From CAYVQU01 sp964453155 (lineage in GTDB: Bacteria; Chloroflexota; Anaerolineae; Anaerolineales; UBA11858): a stretch of DNA of 8,642 nt. This document shows, one piece after another, positions 1 to 6,794 of this stretch. The DNA lies in NCBI GenBank assembly GCA_964453155.1, contig CAYVQU010000207.1:1-8642 (forward strand). Direction: 5' to 3'. Each line of letters opens with the position of its first letter. The stretch's first letter is position 1. Below the pieces are notes generated by a model that worked only from the letters and a program-made list of their open reading frames with translations, ran no database searches and had not been told where the DNA came from. A program made the translations under genes and the position numbers.

Positions 1-770
1 ATATCCGGTTTGAGGCCCCGAACTAACGGCCCAACCACGATGGAGTTCATTAGGGCGGTTACTGTGAGAACCGTGTCATTCGCAATCTGGACGGCATCGA
101 TGGCTCTACCAACGATGATCTGGTCGCCCTGAACGCCGATGATGCCCTCCAACGCGCCCAAAACCTGGATTTGAAATGCGGCCCGATTCGCAATATTCAA
201 GTGTCGAACTTACAGGCCAATTCCTGTCATACATTTGTACGGCTGTTGAGCGTCCGGTCTGAGATCAGCGCGGTTTCAGTTGAAAATGTCATAGGCGGCT
301 GCCGTTGCATGGCCATTAACCTGGATGGTTGCCGGGAATGCCGGGTCCAGTTGTTCGACCCCGATGATCCCCAATTTCAGGATGGCGTTGGGAATATCCG
401 AAATGTGCGAATCGCAAATTTGCAAGTTCACAAATCGGATGAGCAGGATGCGACGCCCCTGATCAATATACGCTCGAATGTAGGCAAATTCGTGGTCGAG
501 AATTTTCAACGCGTTCAAGCGAAAGATGTCAATTCAACCGCCCCGACCATCAATTTTTCTGAGTGCCGGGCTAGCAAAATGATTTTGGAAGGGGCTCTCG
601 TCGATCCAATTCAGGAATCAGATGGGGTTTCCGTGGTCCAAGATGGATCACAATATCAAATTGACATTGCGGCGCAAGGGGTGTTGCGGCTGTCTGAGGG
701 GGGATTCATCAATTTGAATATCAATTCTGTAGGAGCACAGCATGCTGTTCCCCTACCCCAATTATCATGA
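1..770 (+). pseudogene. Right-handed beta-helix (GH28-like) protein, 3' part, frame broken near the left edge
   Basis: Only the C-terminal part is in the window. From base 54 to the TGA at 768-770 one frame is open and encodes short repeating beta-strand units such as IRNIQVSNLQAN, ISAVSVENVIGG and IRNVRIANLQVH, which is the pattern of a parallel beta-helix. Near the start, NHDGVH followed by STNDDLVALNADD resembles the N-x-D-G and D-D acid motifs of GH28 polygalacturonase-like enzymes. No G-H-G or R-I-K motif is visible, so it is a relative and not a clear pectinase. The same frame holds TAA at 24-26 and TAG at 51-53. Bases 1-33 read better in another frame (ISGLRPRTNGP), which would join smoothly to NHDGVH if one C were missing near 31-34. 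No ATG starts the open part; the only candidate is TTG at 171. It is either a decaying gene or two sequence errors near a contig edge. The stop overlaps the next start, which suggests co-translation. Confidence 0.6.
731..735 (+). promoter_or_regulatory. AGGAG Shine-Dalgarno-like site of uncertain target
   Basis: AGGAG is the strongest ribosome-binding sequence near the GH5 gene, but it lies about 31 bases before the ATG at 767. It is well placed for an ATG at 742, which opens only a 53-codon frame with no recognisable product (742-903). The GH5 gene is therefore probably translated through the ATGA overlap with the upstream gene, and the AGGAG may be chance or may help load ribosomes nearby. 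Confidence 0.25.
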
Positions 771-2167
771 ATTGGATATTTTCCCTGCTTGTAATTCTCC
801 TAATCATCGGATTTTTGGTTTATCGATTTTCCTTTCGGACAACCAAAACTCAGCAGCATATGACCGACGAAGATGGTCGCCTGCTGATTTTCCATGGCAT
901 TAACGTCATCTCGGCGGCCAAAAGCGATCCACTGCGGGTCGGTGGCACCACGAAAGAAGACTTTCTCCACATCGCTAACGCCTGGGGCTTCAACGCTGTC
1001 CGGCTATTGATCTTTTGGGATGGGATCGAACCCAAAAAGAGCCAATACGACTGGGAATACATCTCCCGCGTCCGTCAGCGGTTGGATTGGTGCGCTGAAG
1101 CCGGATTGACAGTAATTCTCGACATGCACCAAGATCTGTACGCCCTCCGTTACGGCGGCGACGGCGCGCCCGAATGGGCCATTCAGGATGACGGCCAACC
1201 CTTTGAATTTCAAACCCCCTGGGAATTAAATTACCTCCAACCGGCGGTCAAAGCCGCTATTAACAATTTCTGGATCAAAGAGAAAGGGAATCCCGAATTA
1301 CAAGATCAATACATTAAGGCCATGATGGTTGCCGTAAATGAATTTGCGGATCACCCTGCCGTCATCGGCATCGATCTCTACAACGAACCGACGATGGCAA
1401 CCCTGCACGGTCTTCTCCATTTCGAGCGCCGCTATCTCACACCCCTGCTACAAAACTGCATCAATGCCATCCGTGAGAAACATAACGATCTATGGGTATT
1501 TGTGGAACCCGCCGCGCTAGGCCCCAATCAAGGGTTCCGCTCCGCATTGAGGAAATTGAAAGACCCGCGCCCAGGTGAAACACGATTGGTCTATTTCCCT
1601 CATATCTACACCCTCGACCTGGACATTCGCGAAAAATATCTTGGCTGGCCCCTATGGATCAATTTCTGGGCCCACCAACGTCAAAAGGAAGCCCGCAAAT
1701 TCAAAACCCCAATGATGGTCGGCGAATTTGGTTTGAGTGAAGCCGAACCCGGTGCCCTAAAATTCCTGACTGACACGCTGAAAATGTTTGACCAGATCAC
1801 CAGCGGCTGGTTTTACTGGTCTTTTGATCGCGGCAGTTGGGGTTTACAAGATGAAGCTGGAAACGAACTCAAAAAAGCCAACATTTTGGTCCGCCCCTAC
1901 CCTCAGAAAATCGCCGGAACCCAACCAGTTTATGAATGGCAACCGGACGATCGAGTTTTTTCGTTGTCTTACAACGCAACTTCATCGAAACTACTCACCG
2001 AAATCCACCTCCCGCCTCGCTGCTGGCCAGAAGGTTGGGATTTGATCAACAATGAGGTAGAAATTTCCCATACATATGACCAAACGAAAAACAAATTGAC
2101 AATCCAAGCTAAACAATTTGGTAAAGTTAGCATACGAATTCGACCACTGAATACTTTAGAAGATTAA
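767..2167 (+). CDS. GH5 endoglycoceramidase-type glycoside hydrolase with N-terminal membrane anchor
   Basis: Endoglycoceramidases cleave the bond between a glycan and ceramide. The 466-residue product begins with a hydrophobic helix (residues 3-19), then a GH5 TIM barrel from about 35 to 370, then a small beta domain to the end. Visible hallmarks are FHGINV (42-47), FNAVRLLIFWDGIEP (75-89), DMHQDLY (119-125) followed by GGDGAPEWA (130-138), acid/base E207 in YNEP, and nucleophile E320 in GEFG. VRPYPQKIAG (375-384), at the junction with the C-terminal domain, matches what I know of endoglycoceramidases better than of cellulases. No lipoprotein Cys or signal-peptidase site is evident after the helix. 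Positive residues follow it (R20, R24, K27) and none precede it, which favours an N-out, C-in anchor. The start at 767 keeps the helix and gives an ATGA overlap with the upstream gene. An internal start at 860 (M32) would give a soluble form. The exact lipid substrate cannot be read from sequence; galactosyl-ceramide or steryl-glucoside activity is also possible. Confidence 0.85.
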   Translation: MNWIFSLLVILLIIGFLVYRFSFRTTKTQQHMTDEDGRLLIFHGINVISAAKSDPLRVGGTTKEDFLHIANAWGFNAVRLLIFWDGIEPKKSQYDWEYISRVRQRLDWCAEAGLTVILDMHQDLYALRYGGDGAPEWAIQDDGQPFEFQTPWELNYLQPAVKAAINNFWIKEKGNPELQDQYIKAMMVAVNEFADHPAVIGIDLYNEPTMATLHGLLHFERRYLTPLLQNCINAIREKHNDLWVFVEPAALGPNQGFRSALRKLKDPRPGETRLVYFPHIYTLDLDIREKYLGWPLWINFWAHQRQKEARKFKTPMMVGEFGLSEAEPGALKFLTDTLKMFDQITSGWFYWSFDRGSWGLQDEAGNELKKANILVRPYPQKIAGTQPVYEWQPDDRVFSLSYNATSSKLLTEIHLPPRCWPEGWDLINNEVEISHTYDQTKNKLTIQAKQFGKVSIRIRPLNTLED

Positions 2168-2196
2168 GAGTCATTTTTCAAATGGGACCCAGTAAA

Positions 2197-2256
2197 ACAC
2201 GGATAGCATTGATTTTAACCAATCAAAAAATCCGTGCTATTCGTGAAACCCGTGTC
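2197..2256. repeat. Palindromic intergenic repeat (ACACGGAT / TTCGTG type)
   Basis: ACACGGATAGCA at 2197-2208 pairs with TGCTATTCGTGA at 2235-2246, with one G-T pair and an end mismatch. Inside it, TTGATT at 2209-2214 pairs with AATCAA at 2221-2226 around a six-base loop. The right half also repeats CCGTG-like words directly (2232, 2242, 2250). This looks like a dispersed non-coding repeat filling most of the 114-bp gap between the GH5 and GH1 genes. It has no U-run, so an intrinsic terminator is unlikely, although the RNA could fold and modulate downstream expression. Confidence 0.6.
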
Positions 2257-2281
2257 CAAATAAAAAGTAAGGAAACACTTC

Positions 2282-3637
2282 ATGTCCGAATATCCCAAAT
2301 TCCCCAAAAACTTCTACTTCGGCTCCGCCACCGCTGCTTATCAAATCGAGGGTGGTTGGGACGCCGATGGAAAAGGTCCCTCCACCTGGGATACCTTTGT
2401 CCGTAAGCCGGGCAAGATCAAAAATGGCAATACCGGTGATGTAGCCTGCAACACCTATCACGACTTCCAGACTGATATCGACATTATGGCTGAGATGGAG
2501 ATGAACGCCTACCGCTTCTCCATCGCCTGGAGTCGAGTAATGCCTGCTGGTAAAGGAACCATCAATCCCAAAGGCCTGGACTACTACCAACGACTGGTCG
2601 ATGCCCTGCTGGAGAAAAATATCACACCCTTTATCACCATGTTTCACTGGGACATGCCCGAGGCCCTTTTCGAGGAGAACGGCGGCTTTGTCGGGCGGGA
2701 TACGGCCTACTACTTTGCCGATTACGCCGAGATCATCGTTAAAGCCCTCGGCGACCGGGTCAAACATTGGATTACCCTCAATGAACCGTGGGAACACGCC
2801 TTCTTCGGTTATTTCGAGGGTACCCACGCCCCCGGCGTCCGCAACCCGTGGAAATATTTCCGGGTCGCTCATCACCAACTCCTGGGCCACGGGCTGGCTG
2901 TTCAACGGGTTCGCGACTTACACCCTGACTTGAACATCGGGATCACCCTCAGCCAGTTCCCGATCTATCCTTATGCTGAAACGTCCAAACACCAAAAAGC
3001 GGCCCATTTCGCCGATCTCTTCATGAACCGCTTCTACCTAGACGCCCTCTACAAGGGGCAGTATCCTGAAGATATATTCAAACAACTCTGGCCCTTCCGC
3101 CCCAAAATCAAGCCTGGCGACTTGGAGATCACTTCCACCCCGACCGATTTCCTGGGCGTCAATTATTACACCCGGCAATACGCCCGGCATGTCTGGTACC
3201 TGCCCTTTTTCAGTGCCTGGGTCGACCGCGATCCACCGCCGGGAATATCGCACCCTATCCTGGGTCCGAGTGCCTACCCTGAAGGCATGGGCGAACTGCT
3301 CCAACGCTACCGCGACGAATACGGTGCGCCCGTCATCTACATTACCGAGAACGGCTGCGGCGACTTTGAGGCCATCGTCGAACCCGATCGGGTGCAGGAC
3401 ACCCACCGCATTCAATATCTCCAACACTATTTGACCGAACTTGAAAAAGCTATTGCCGCGGGTTCCGACGTCCGCGGCTATTTCATGTGGACGATGGTCG
3501 ATAACTTCGAATGGAGCCAGGGCTACAGCCACCGGATGGGTTTTGCCCGTGTCGATCATGACACCCAGAAACGAACCATTAAGGATAGTGCCTATTGGTA
3601 TCGGGATTTGATTCAGAGTCAAGTAAATAGGGGATAA
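2282..3637 (+). CDS. GH1 family beta-glucosidase
   Basis: The 451-residue product has the usual length of a bacterial GH1 enzyme, which hydrolyses terminal beta-glucosides and often beta-galactosides in the cytoplasm. It opens with FPKNFYFGSATAAYQIEGG, the GH1 N-terminal signature (Q21). Other sugar-site residues are H122/W123 in FHWD, N167 and acid/base E168 in TLNEP, N294/Y295/Y296 in GVNYY, nucleophile E356 in ITENG, W403, and E410/W411 in DNFEW. No signal peptide is present. AAGGAA at 2269-2274 lies seven bases before the ATG and supports this start. The gene follows GH5 by 114 bp, mostly repeat, and precedes GH30, which suggests it finishes the breakdown of glycans or glucosides released by them. 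The TAA stop (3635-3637) lies inside a G-rich hairpin. The family assignment is firm; the preferred sugar is unknown. Confidence 0.95.
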   Translation: MSEYPKFPKNFYFGSATAAYQIEGGWDADGKGPSTWDTFVRKPGKIKNGNTGDVACNTYHDFQTDIDIMAEMEMNAYRFSIAWSRVMPAGKGTINPKGLDYYQRLVDALLEKNITPFITMFHWDMPEALFEENGGFVGRDTAYYFADYAEIIVKALGDRVKHWITLNEPWEHAFFGYFEGTHAPGVRNPWKYFRVAHHQLLGHGLAVQRVRDLHPDLNIGITLSQFPIYPYAETSKHQKAAHFADLFMNRFYLDALYKGQYPEDIFKQLWPFRPKIKPGDLEITSTPTDFLGVNYYTRQYARHVWYLPFFSAWVDRDPPPGISHPILGPSAYPEGMGELLQRYRDEYGAPVIYITENGCGDFEAIVEPDRVQDTHRIQYLQHYLTELEKAIAAGSDVRGYFMWTMVDNFEWSQGYSHRMGFARVDHDTQKRTIKDSAYWYRDLIQSQVNRG

Positions 3638-3672
3638 GGGGCAAGGGTTAAGAAACTCCCCCTACCCCTATC
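3632..3672 (+). repeat. GC-rich hairpin over the GH1 stop codon
   Basis: GGATAAGGGG at 3632-3641 pairs with CCCCTATCC at 3664-3672 with one bulged A, and an inner GGG (3645-3647) can pair with CCC (3658-3660). The left arm contains the GH1 TAA stop, so the last codons lie within it. No T-run follows, so it is either a repeat or an RNA-stabilising 3' structure and not a classical intrinsic terminator. Confidence 0.45.
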
Positions 3673-3725
3673 CATAAACAATGGCTGAAGAATGAAAGAC
3701 CAACCACACTATCTCCCCACCATTC

Positions 3726-3749
3726 TCCTGATACTACTGACGATCAGGA
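3726..3749. promoter_or_regulatory. Perfect 7-bp inverted repeat, possible operator or hairpin
   Basis: TCCTGAT (3726-3732) and ATCAGGA (3743-3749) are perfect complements separated by ten bases. The site lies in the 189-bp gap between GH1 and GH30, the longest gap in the window and the most likely place for a separate promoter. The half-site spacing would suit a dimeric regulator, but no regulator gene is present and no clear -10/-35 pair was found. The rest of the gap shows nothing recognisable. Confidence 0.25.
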
Positions 3750-3826
3750 TGAATGGGCTGGGCAGGAAATGATGAAATTATCACTTCAAATATTGATTAA
3801 CTAGCGGTTGAAGGGCAAAAGTCACA

Positions 3827-5158
3827 ATGAATAAAAACATACGTGTCTGGTTTAGTTCGGAAGAAGGTGAAAGATATCGTTTGAGCGAACAATCCGAGTT
3901 GCGTTTCTCAGACTCAGTTTCTGGGGGGTTGCCAGTTATCAAAATTGACCCAGAGACAAAGTATCAATCCATCTTAGGGATGGGCGCCTCCCTGGAGGAA
4001 GCCAGTATCTACAATTTATCTCGGATGTCAGGTGACCGCGCCGACGTCATCCTGAAAAGTCTCATCCACCCTGAGGCAGGTATTGGCTGGAATCTGATGC
4101 GGATTTGTTTCGGCTCATCTGATTTCACTGCTCAAGAATACTACTCCTACGACGATATGCCCCCTGGAGAAACCGACCTCGAACTCAAGCATTTCAGCAT
4201 CCAGAAAGATATTGATTACGGCCTCGTCGCTGCGATCAAAAAGGTCCTGGCAATCAATCCCAAAATGAAGATTTTCGCCTCCCCCTGGAGTCCGCCCGGA
4301 TGGATGAAATCCACAGGGATGATGTGCGGCGGATATCTTCTGCCGGAATATTACACGGCTGCAGCCCGTTATTTCCGCCTAGCAATCCAGGCTTACGAAG
4401 CATTGGGCATCCCTATCTATGCCATGACCCTCCAAAACGAACCCCTGATGGTCAGCAAAGATTATCCTACCAGCAAATTCACCTGGAAAACTCAGCTCGA
4501 ATTCTTGAAAGTGGTCAAAGGCGAATTCGTTGCCCATGACATCCAAACCAAAATCTGGATTTTCGACCACAATTTCAATCAAGCCTTGAAATTCCCTGGC
4601 CGAATTTTGGCCGATCCTGAGGGGTACTCTGCCACTGACGGCGTTGCCTTCCACGCCTATGAGGGCAAAGTCCATCAAATGGGCCAACTCCATGAGAAGT
4701 TCCCAAAAACAGACATTTTCTTCACTGAATACTCCACCTGGGGCACGCAGGGGATCGAAGCCGTTCTGAGCTATTTCCGCAACTGGGCCCGGAGCTACAA
4801 TGCCTGGGTTTTCTGTCTCGACGACCAGCGGCAACCCAACGCCGGCCCCCACGAAGCCGATCCCACCTTCGTTATGATCGACAGCCAAAACCCCGACAAC
4901 TTCTGGTATATTCCCGAGTATTACATGCTGGGCCAGATCACCAAATTTGTCCAGCCCGGCGCGTACCGGATCTACAGTGACGAGGGCCCCAAGAAAAAAG
5001 TTACCAACCTGGCCTTCCAAAACTCCGATGGCAGCCTCGTCCTGATCGTTGTCAACCAAACTAAAAATTCCCAGAAATTTCAGGTTACTTTAGAAGGTAA
5101 AACTTTCATCGCCACCATTCCAGATAAAACTGTGGCAACCTATAAATGGACTCAATAA
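3827..5158 (+). CDS. GH30 glycoside hydrolase, glucosylceramidase family
   Basis: GH30 enzymes are retaining beta-glycosidases; the best known member removes glucose from glucosylceramide. The 443-residue product has an N-terminal strand segment, a TIM barrel (about 45-370) and a beta-sandwich end (about 378-443: LAFQNSDGSLVLIVVNQ and VATYKW). Key motifs are ILGMGASLEEAS (49-60), FASPWSPPGWMK (150-161), acid/base E205 in TLQNEP, H276 in FHAYEG, and nucleophile E301 in FFTEYSTW. No signal peptide is seen, unlike many secreted GH30 enzymes. Two sites look atypical. GASLEE replaces the common G-A-x-T-D, putting Glu58 where human GBA1 has the glucose-binding Asp127. NAWVFCLDD (326-334) lacks the Trp expected near GBA1 W381. 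Specificity may therefore differ from glucosylceramide; beta-1,6-glucan or another beta-glycoside is possible. AAGGG at 3811-3815 precedes the ATG by 11 bases. Confidence 0.9.
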   Translation: MNKNIRVWFSSEEGERYRLSEQSELRFSDSVSGGLPVIKIDPETKYQSILGMGASLEEASIYNLSRMSGDRADVILKSLIHPEAGIGWNLMRICFGSSDFTAQEYYSYDDMPPGETDLELKHFSIQKDIDYGLVAAIKKVLAINPKMKIFASPWSPPGWMKSTGMMCGGYLLPEYYTAAARYFRLAIQAYEALGIPIYAMTLQNEPLMVSKDYPTSKFTWKTQLEFLKVVKGEFVAHDIQTKIWIFDHNFNQALKFPGRILADPEGYSATDGVAFHAYEGKVHQMGQLHEKFPKTDIFFTEYSTWGTQGIEAVLSYFRNWARSYNAWVFCLDDQRQPNAGPHEADPTFVMIDSQNPDNFWYIPEYYMLGQITKFVQPGAYRIYSDEGPKKKVTNLAFQNSDGSLVLIVVNQTKNSQKFQVTLEGKTFIATIPDKTVATYKWTQ

Positions 5159-5159
5159 A

Positions 5160-5260
5160 ACGCGAATAACGCGAATGCTGCGAATTAGTGCGATTTTTTT
5201 TTATTTTTTGAATAATTAGCAGATATCTGTGTAACCGCAGCGGCACCGGCAGCATTCGCG
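5160..5260. repeat. CGCGAAT repeats and 12-bp inverted repeat after GH30
   Basis: CGCGAAT occurs at 5161-5167 and 5170-5176, followed by the related TGCGAATT (5180-5187) and TGCGAT. CGCGAATGCTGC (5170-5181) is the exact complement of GCAGCATTCGCG (5249-5260), giving a 12-bp stem around a 67-base loop. The loop holds a nine-T run (5194-5202) that could take part in termination, but the hairpin directly before it is weak. The element occupies most of the 127-bp gap before the dehydrogenase gene. Confidence 0.6.
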
Positions 5261-5285
5261 CTCCTTTCATCATCAGGAACGCAAC

Positions 5286-6656
5286 ATGTCTAAAACCCGT
5301 TACGCCCAAGTCGGCCTTGGCGATCGCTCACTACTCTTTGCCTGGGCCATCACCCAACAATATGCCGAGGTTTCAGAACTCGTCGGGATTTGTGACTCCA
5401 ATCCCGGCCGGGTGGAACTGCGAAAACAGATGGCCGCGGCCAATGATATCTATCCGAAATGCTATTCCGCCGACCAATTCGACCGGATGATCACTGAAAC
5501 CCAACCCGATGTGGTGGTCGTCACCTCGATGGACTCGACTCACGACTATTACATTTGCCGGGCAATGGAACTCGGATGTGACGTTGTCACCGAAAAGCCG
5601 ATGACGACCGACGCCGAGAAATGTCAACGCATCATCAATACCCAAAAAGCGACCGGGCGGCAGGTGAGAGTGACATTCAATTATCGCTACGCCCCCTTCC
5701 GCACTCAGGTCAAGGAATTGCTGATGTCGGGTGTAATTGGGGAAGTCAAATCGGTTGATTTCCACTGGCTGCTGGATACAAATCATGGGGCTGATTATTT
5801 CCGGCGTTGGCATCGTAATAAAGCCAATTCCGGCGGGTTACTGGTTCACAAGGCCACGCATCACTTTGATTTGGTCAACTGGTGGCTATCCACCGTCCCG
5901 GAATCGGTTTTCGCCACCGGCTTCCGCCAGTTCTATACCCCAGAAACCGGCGACCGCTATGGATTTAGGGATCGCTCCGAGCGTTGTCTGGACTGTCTTG
6001 AGGCTGAAAACTGCCCGTACTTCATGGATTTGAACACCGATGGAATGCGTAACCTACTTTATCTGGAACAGGAGCACCACGACGGCTATTTCCGAGATCG
6101 GTGTGTGTTCAGCGCTGAAATCGACATTGAGGACAGCATTCAAGCTGTTGTTGAATACCAAAATGGAACCAGGATGAGTTACTCCCTGCACGCCTTTACG
6201 CCTTGGGAGGGCTATACGGTGACTTTTAACGGCAGCAAGGGGCGGTTGGAACACACCTGCATGGAGACCAGTTACACCAGCGGCGATGGCTCGGTTCCCG
6301 GTGAATTGATCCCCCAGGGGACCAAGATCAGCATTCACCCCCATTTCCAGGCCGCGTATGATGTCGCGGTGGATGAGGGTGGCGGCGGGCATGGCGGGGC
6401 CGATCCGCTTTTGATGGCTGATATCTTCGCCCCTGAACGACCGGATGATCCCTATCTCCGGGCGGCCGATCATCGAGCCGGAGCTTATTCCATTCTGACC
6501 GGGATCGCGGCCAATAAGTCGATTGAGACGGGGCAAGCGGTGCGGATTGAATCCCTGGTGGATGGGCTAGAGTTGCCCGATTATCCACCAATGCCATCAT
6601 CGGAAGAGGCGATCGACCCGCGGCCTATGAAAGAGACGAAGGCGAAGAGAATCTAA
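5286..6656 (+). CDS. Gfo/Idh/MocA family NAD(P)-dependent oxidoreductase
   Basis: This family oxidises or reduces sugars, inositols and sugar acids, or makes a transient keto intermediate, using NAD(P) in the cytoplasm. The 456-residue product has an N-terminal Rossmann fold with a nucleotide loop at VGLGDRS (9-15), VVVTSMDSTH (77-86), and the EKP motif (103-105), whose K104 is normally catalytic. The C-terminal alpha/beta domain has THHFDLVNW (191-199), where H192, H193 and D195 lie at the usual active-site position. It is longer than the typical 330-390 residues because of an insert rich in Cys and acidic residues: C234, C237 and C243 in RCLDCLEAENCPY, which could bind a metal or be structural. 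AGGAA at 5275-5279 is six bases before the ATG. Its place after three beta-glycosidases suggests it handles a released sugar, but the substrate cannot be named. Confidence 0.9.
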   Translation: MSKTRYAQVGLGDRSLLFAWAITQQYAEVSELVGICDSNPGRVELRKQMAAANDIYPKCYSADQFDRMITETQPDVVVVTSMDSTHDYYICRAMELGCDVVTEKPMTTDAEKCQRIINTQKATGRQVRVTFNYRYAPFRTQVKELLMSGVIGEVKSVDFHWLLDTNHGADYFRRWHRNKANSGGLLVHKATHHFDLVNWWLSTVPESVFATGFRQFYTPETGDRYGFRDRSERCLDCLEAENCPYFMDLNTDGMRNLLYLEQEHHDGYFRDRCVFSAEIDIEDSIQAVVEYQNGTRMSYSLHAFTPWEGYTVTFNGSKGRLEHTCMETSYTSGDGSVPGELIPQGTKISIHPHFQAAYDVAVDEGGGGHGGADPLLMADIFAPERPDDPYLRAADHRAGAYSILTGIAANKSIETGQAVRIESLVDGLELPDYPPMPSSEEAIDPRPMKETKAKRI

Positions 6657-6668
6657 AATAAGTTCAAG

Positions 6669-6780
6669 TAGTATTCTGAGTGGAAGGGAACCGAAACATG
6701 CGGAGATTCCCTGTAGTCGAAGAAGCGGGTATTGTCAAACCAGCACCCTTCGACTACGTTTCTCTCCGCTCAGGATGCTA
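6669..6780. repeat. 112-bp nested palindromic repeat upstream of the last gene
   Basis: Three pairs of arms nest in order: TAGTATTCTGAG (6669-6680) with CTCAGGATGCTA (6769-6780), 10 of 12 complementary; GCGGAGA (6700-6706) with TCTCCGC (6763-6769), perfect; and GTAGTCGAAG (6713-6722) with CTTCGACTAC (6748-6757), perfect. The words CCTTCGACTAC and CGCTCAGGAT resemble dispersed repeats that I recall from many environmental bacterial genomes. It fills most of the gap after the dehydrogenase gene and reaches within 15 bases of the proposed start of the last gene. A TTG at 6732 inside it is in frame with that gene, so an automatic caller could wrongly extend the protein by 21 residues. Confidence 0.7.
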
Positions 6781-6794
6781 GTTTGATTGCAAAT

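Noticed and set aside
742..903. 53-codon frame from ATG 742 preceded by a well-placed AGGAG
   Set aside because: It overlaps the GH5 start in another frame, has no recognisable product, and the GH5 frame clearly codes there.
2182..2406. 74-codon plus-strand frame bridging the GH5-GH1 gap
   Set aside because: It runs through the palindromic repeat and into the GH1 gene in the wrong frame; the peptide is Arg/Lys-rich and unlike a protein.
2237..2905. 222-codon open frame on the minus strand opposite the GH1 gene
   Set aside because: It is antisense to a clear GH1 gene, its sequence has no recognisable motif, and it ends inside the intergenic repeat. Codon bias of the real gene explains it.
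3038..3622. 194-codon minus-strand open frame opposite the GH1 gene
   Set aside because: It is a shadow of the GH1 coding frame with low-complexity composition and no family resemblance.
3923..3937. GGGGGGTTGCCAGTT in GH30, repeated exactly at 8016-8030 in the last gene
   Set aside because: Both copies encode GGLPV in unrelated proteins; a 15-bp coincidence within coding sequence is more likely than a functional repeat.
4379..5059. 226-codon minus-strand open frame opposite GH30
   Set aside because: It mirrors the GH30 frame and shows no motif or ribosome-binding site that would support a gene.
5160..5190. CGCGAAT copies as a CRISPR array or phase-variable tract
   Set aside because: There are only two exact copies with almost no spacer and no further units, so neither a CRISPR nor a long slippage tract is present.
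5194..5202. Nine-T run as an intrinsic terminator after GH30
   Set aside because: The only hairpin immediately upstream is a 4-bp CGCG stem about 20 bases away, so a classical terminator is not supported.
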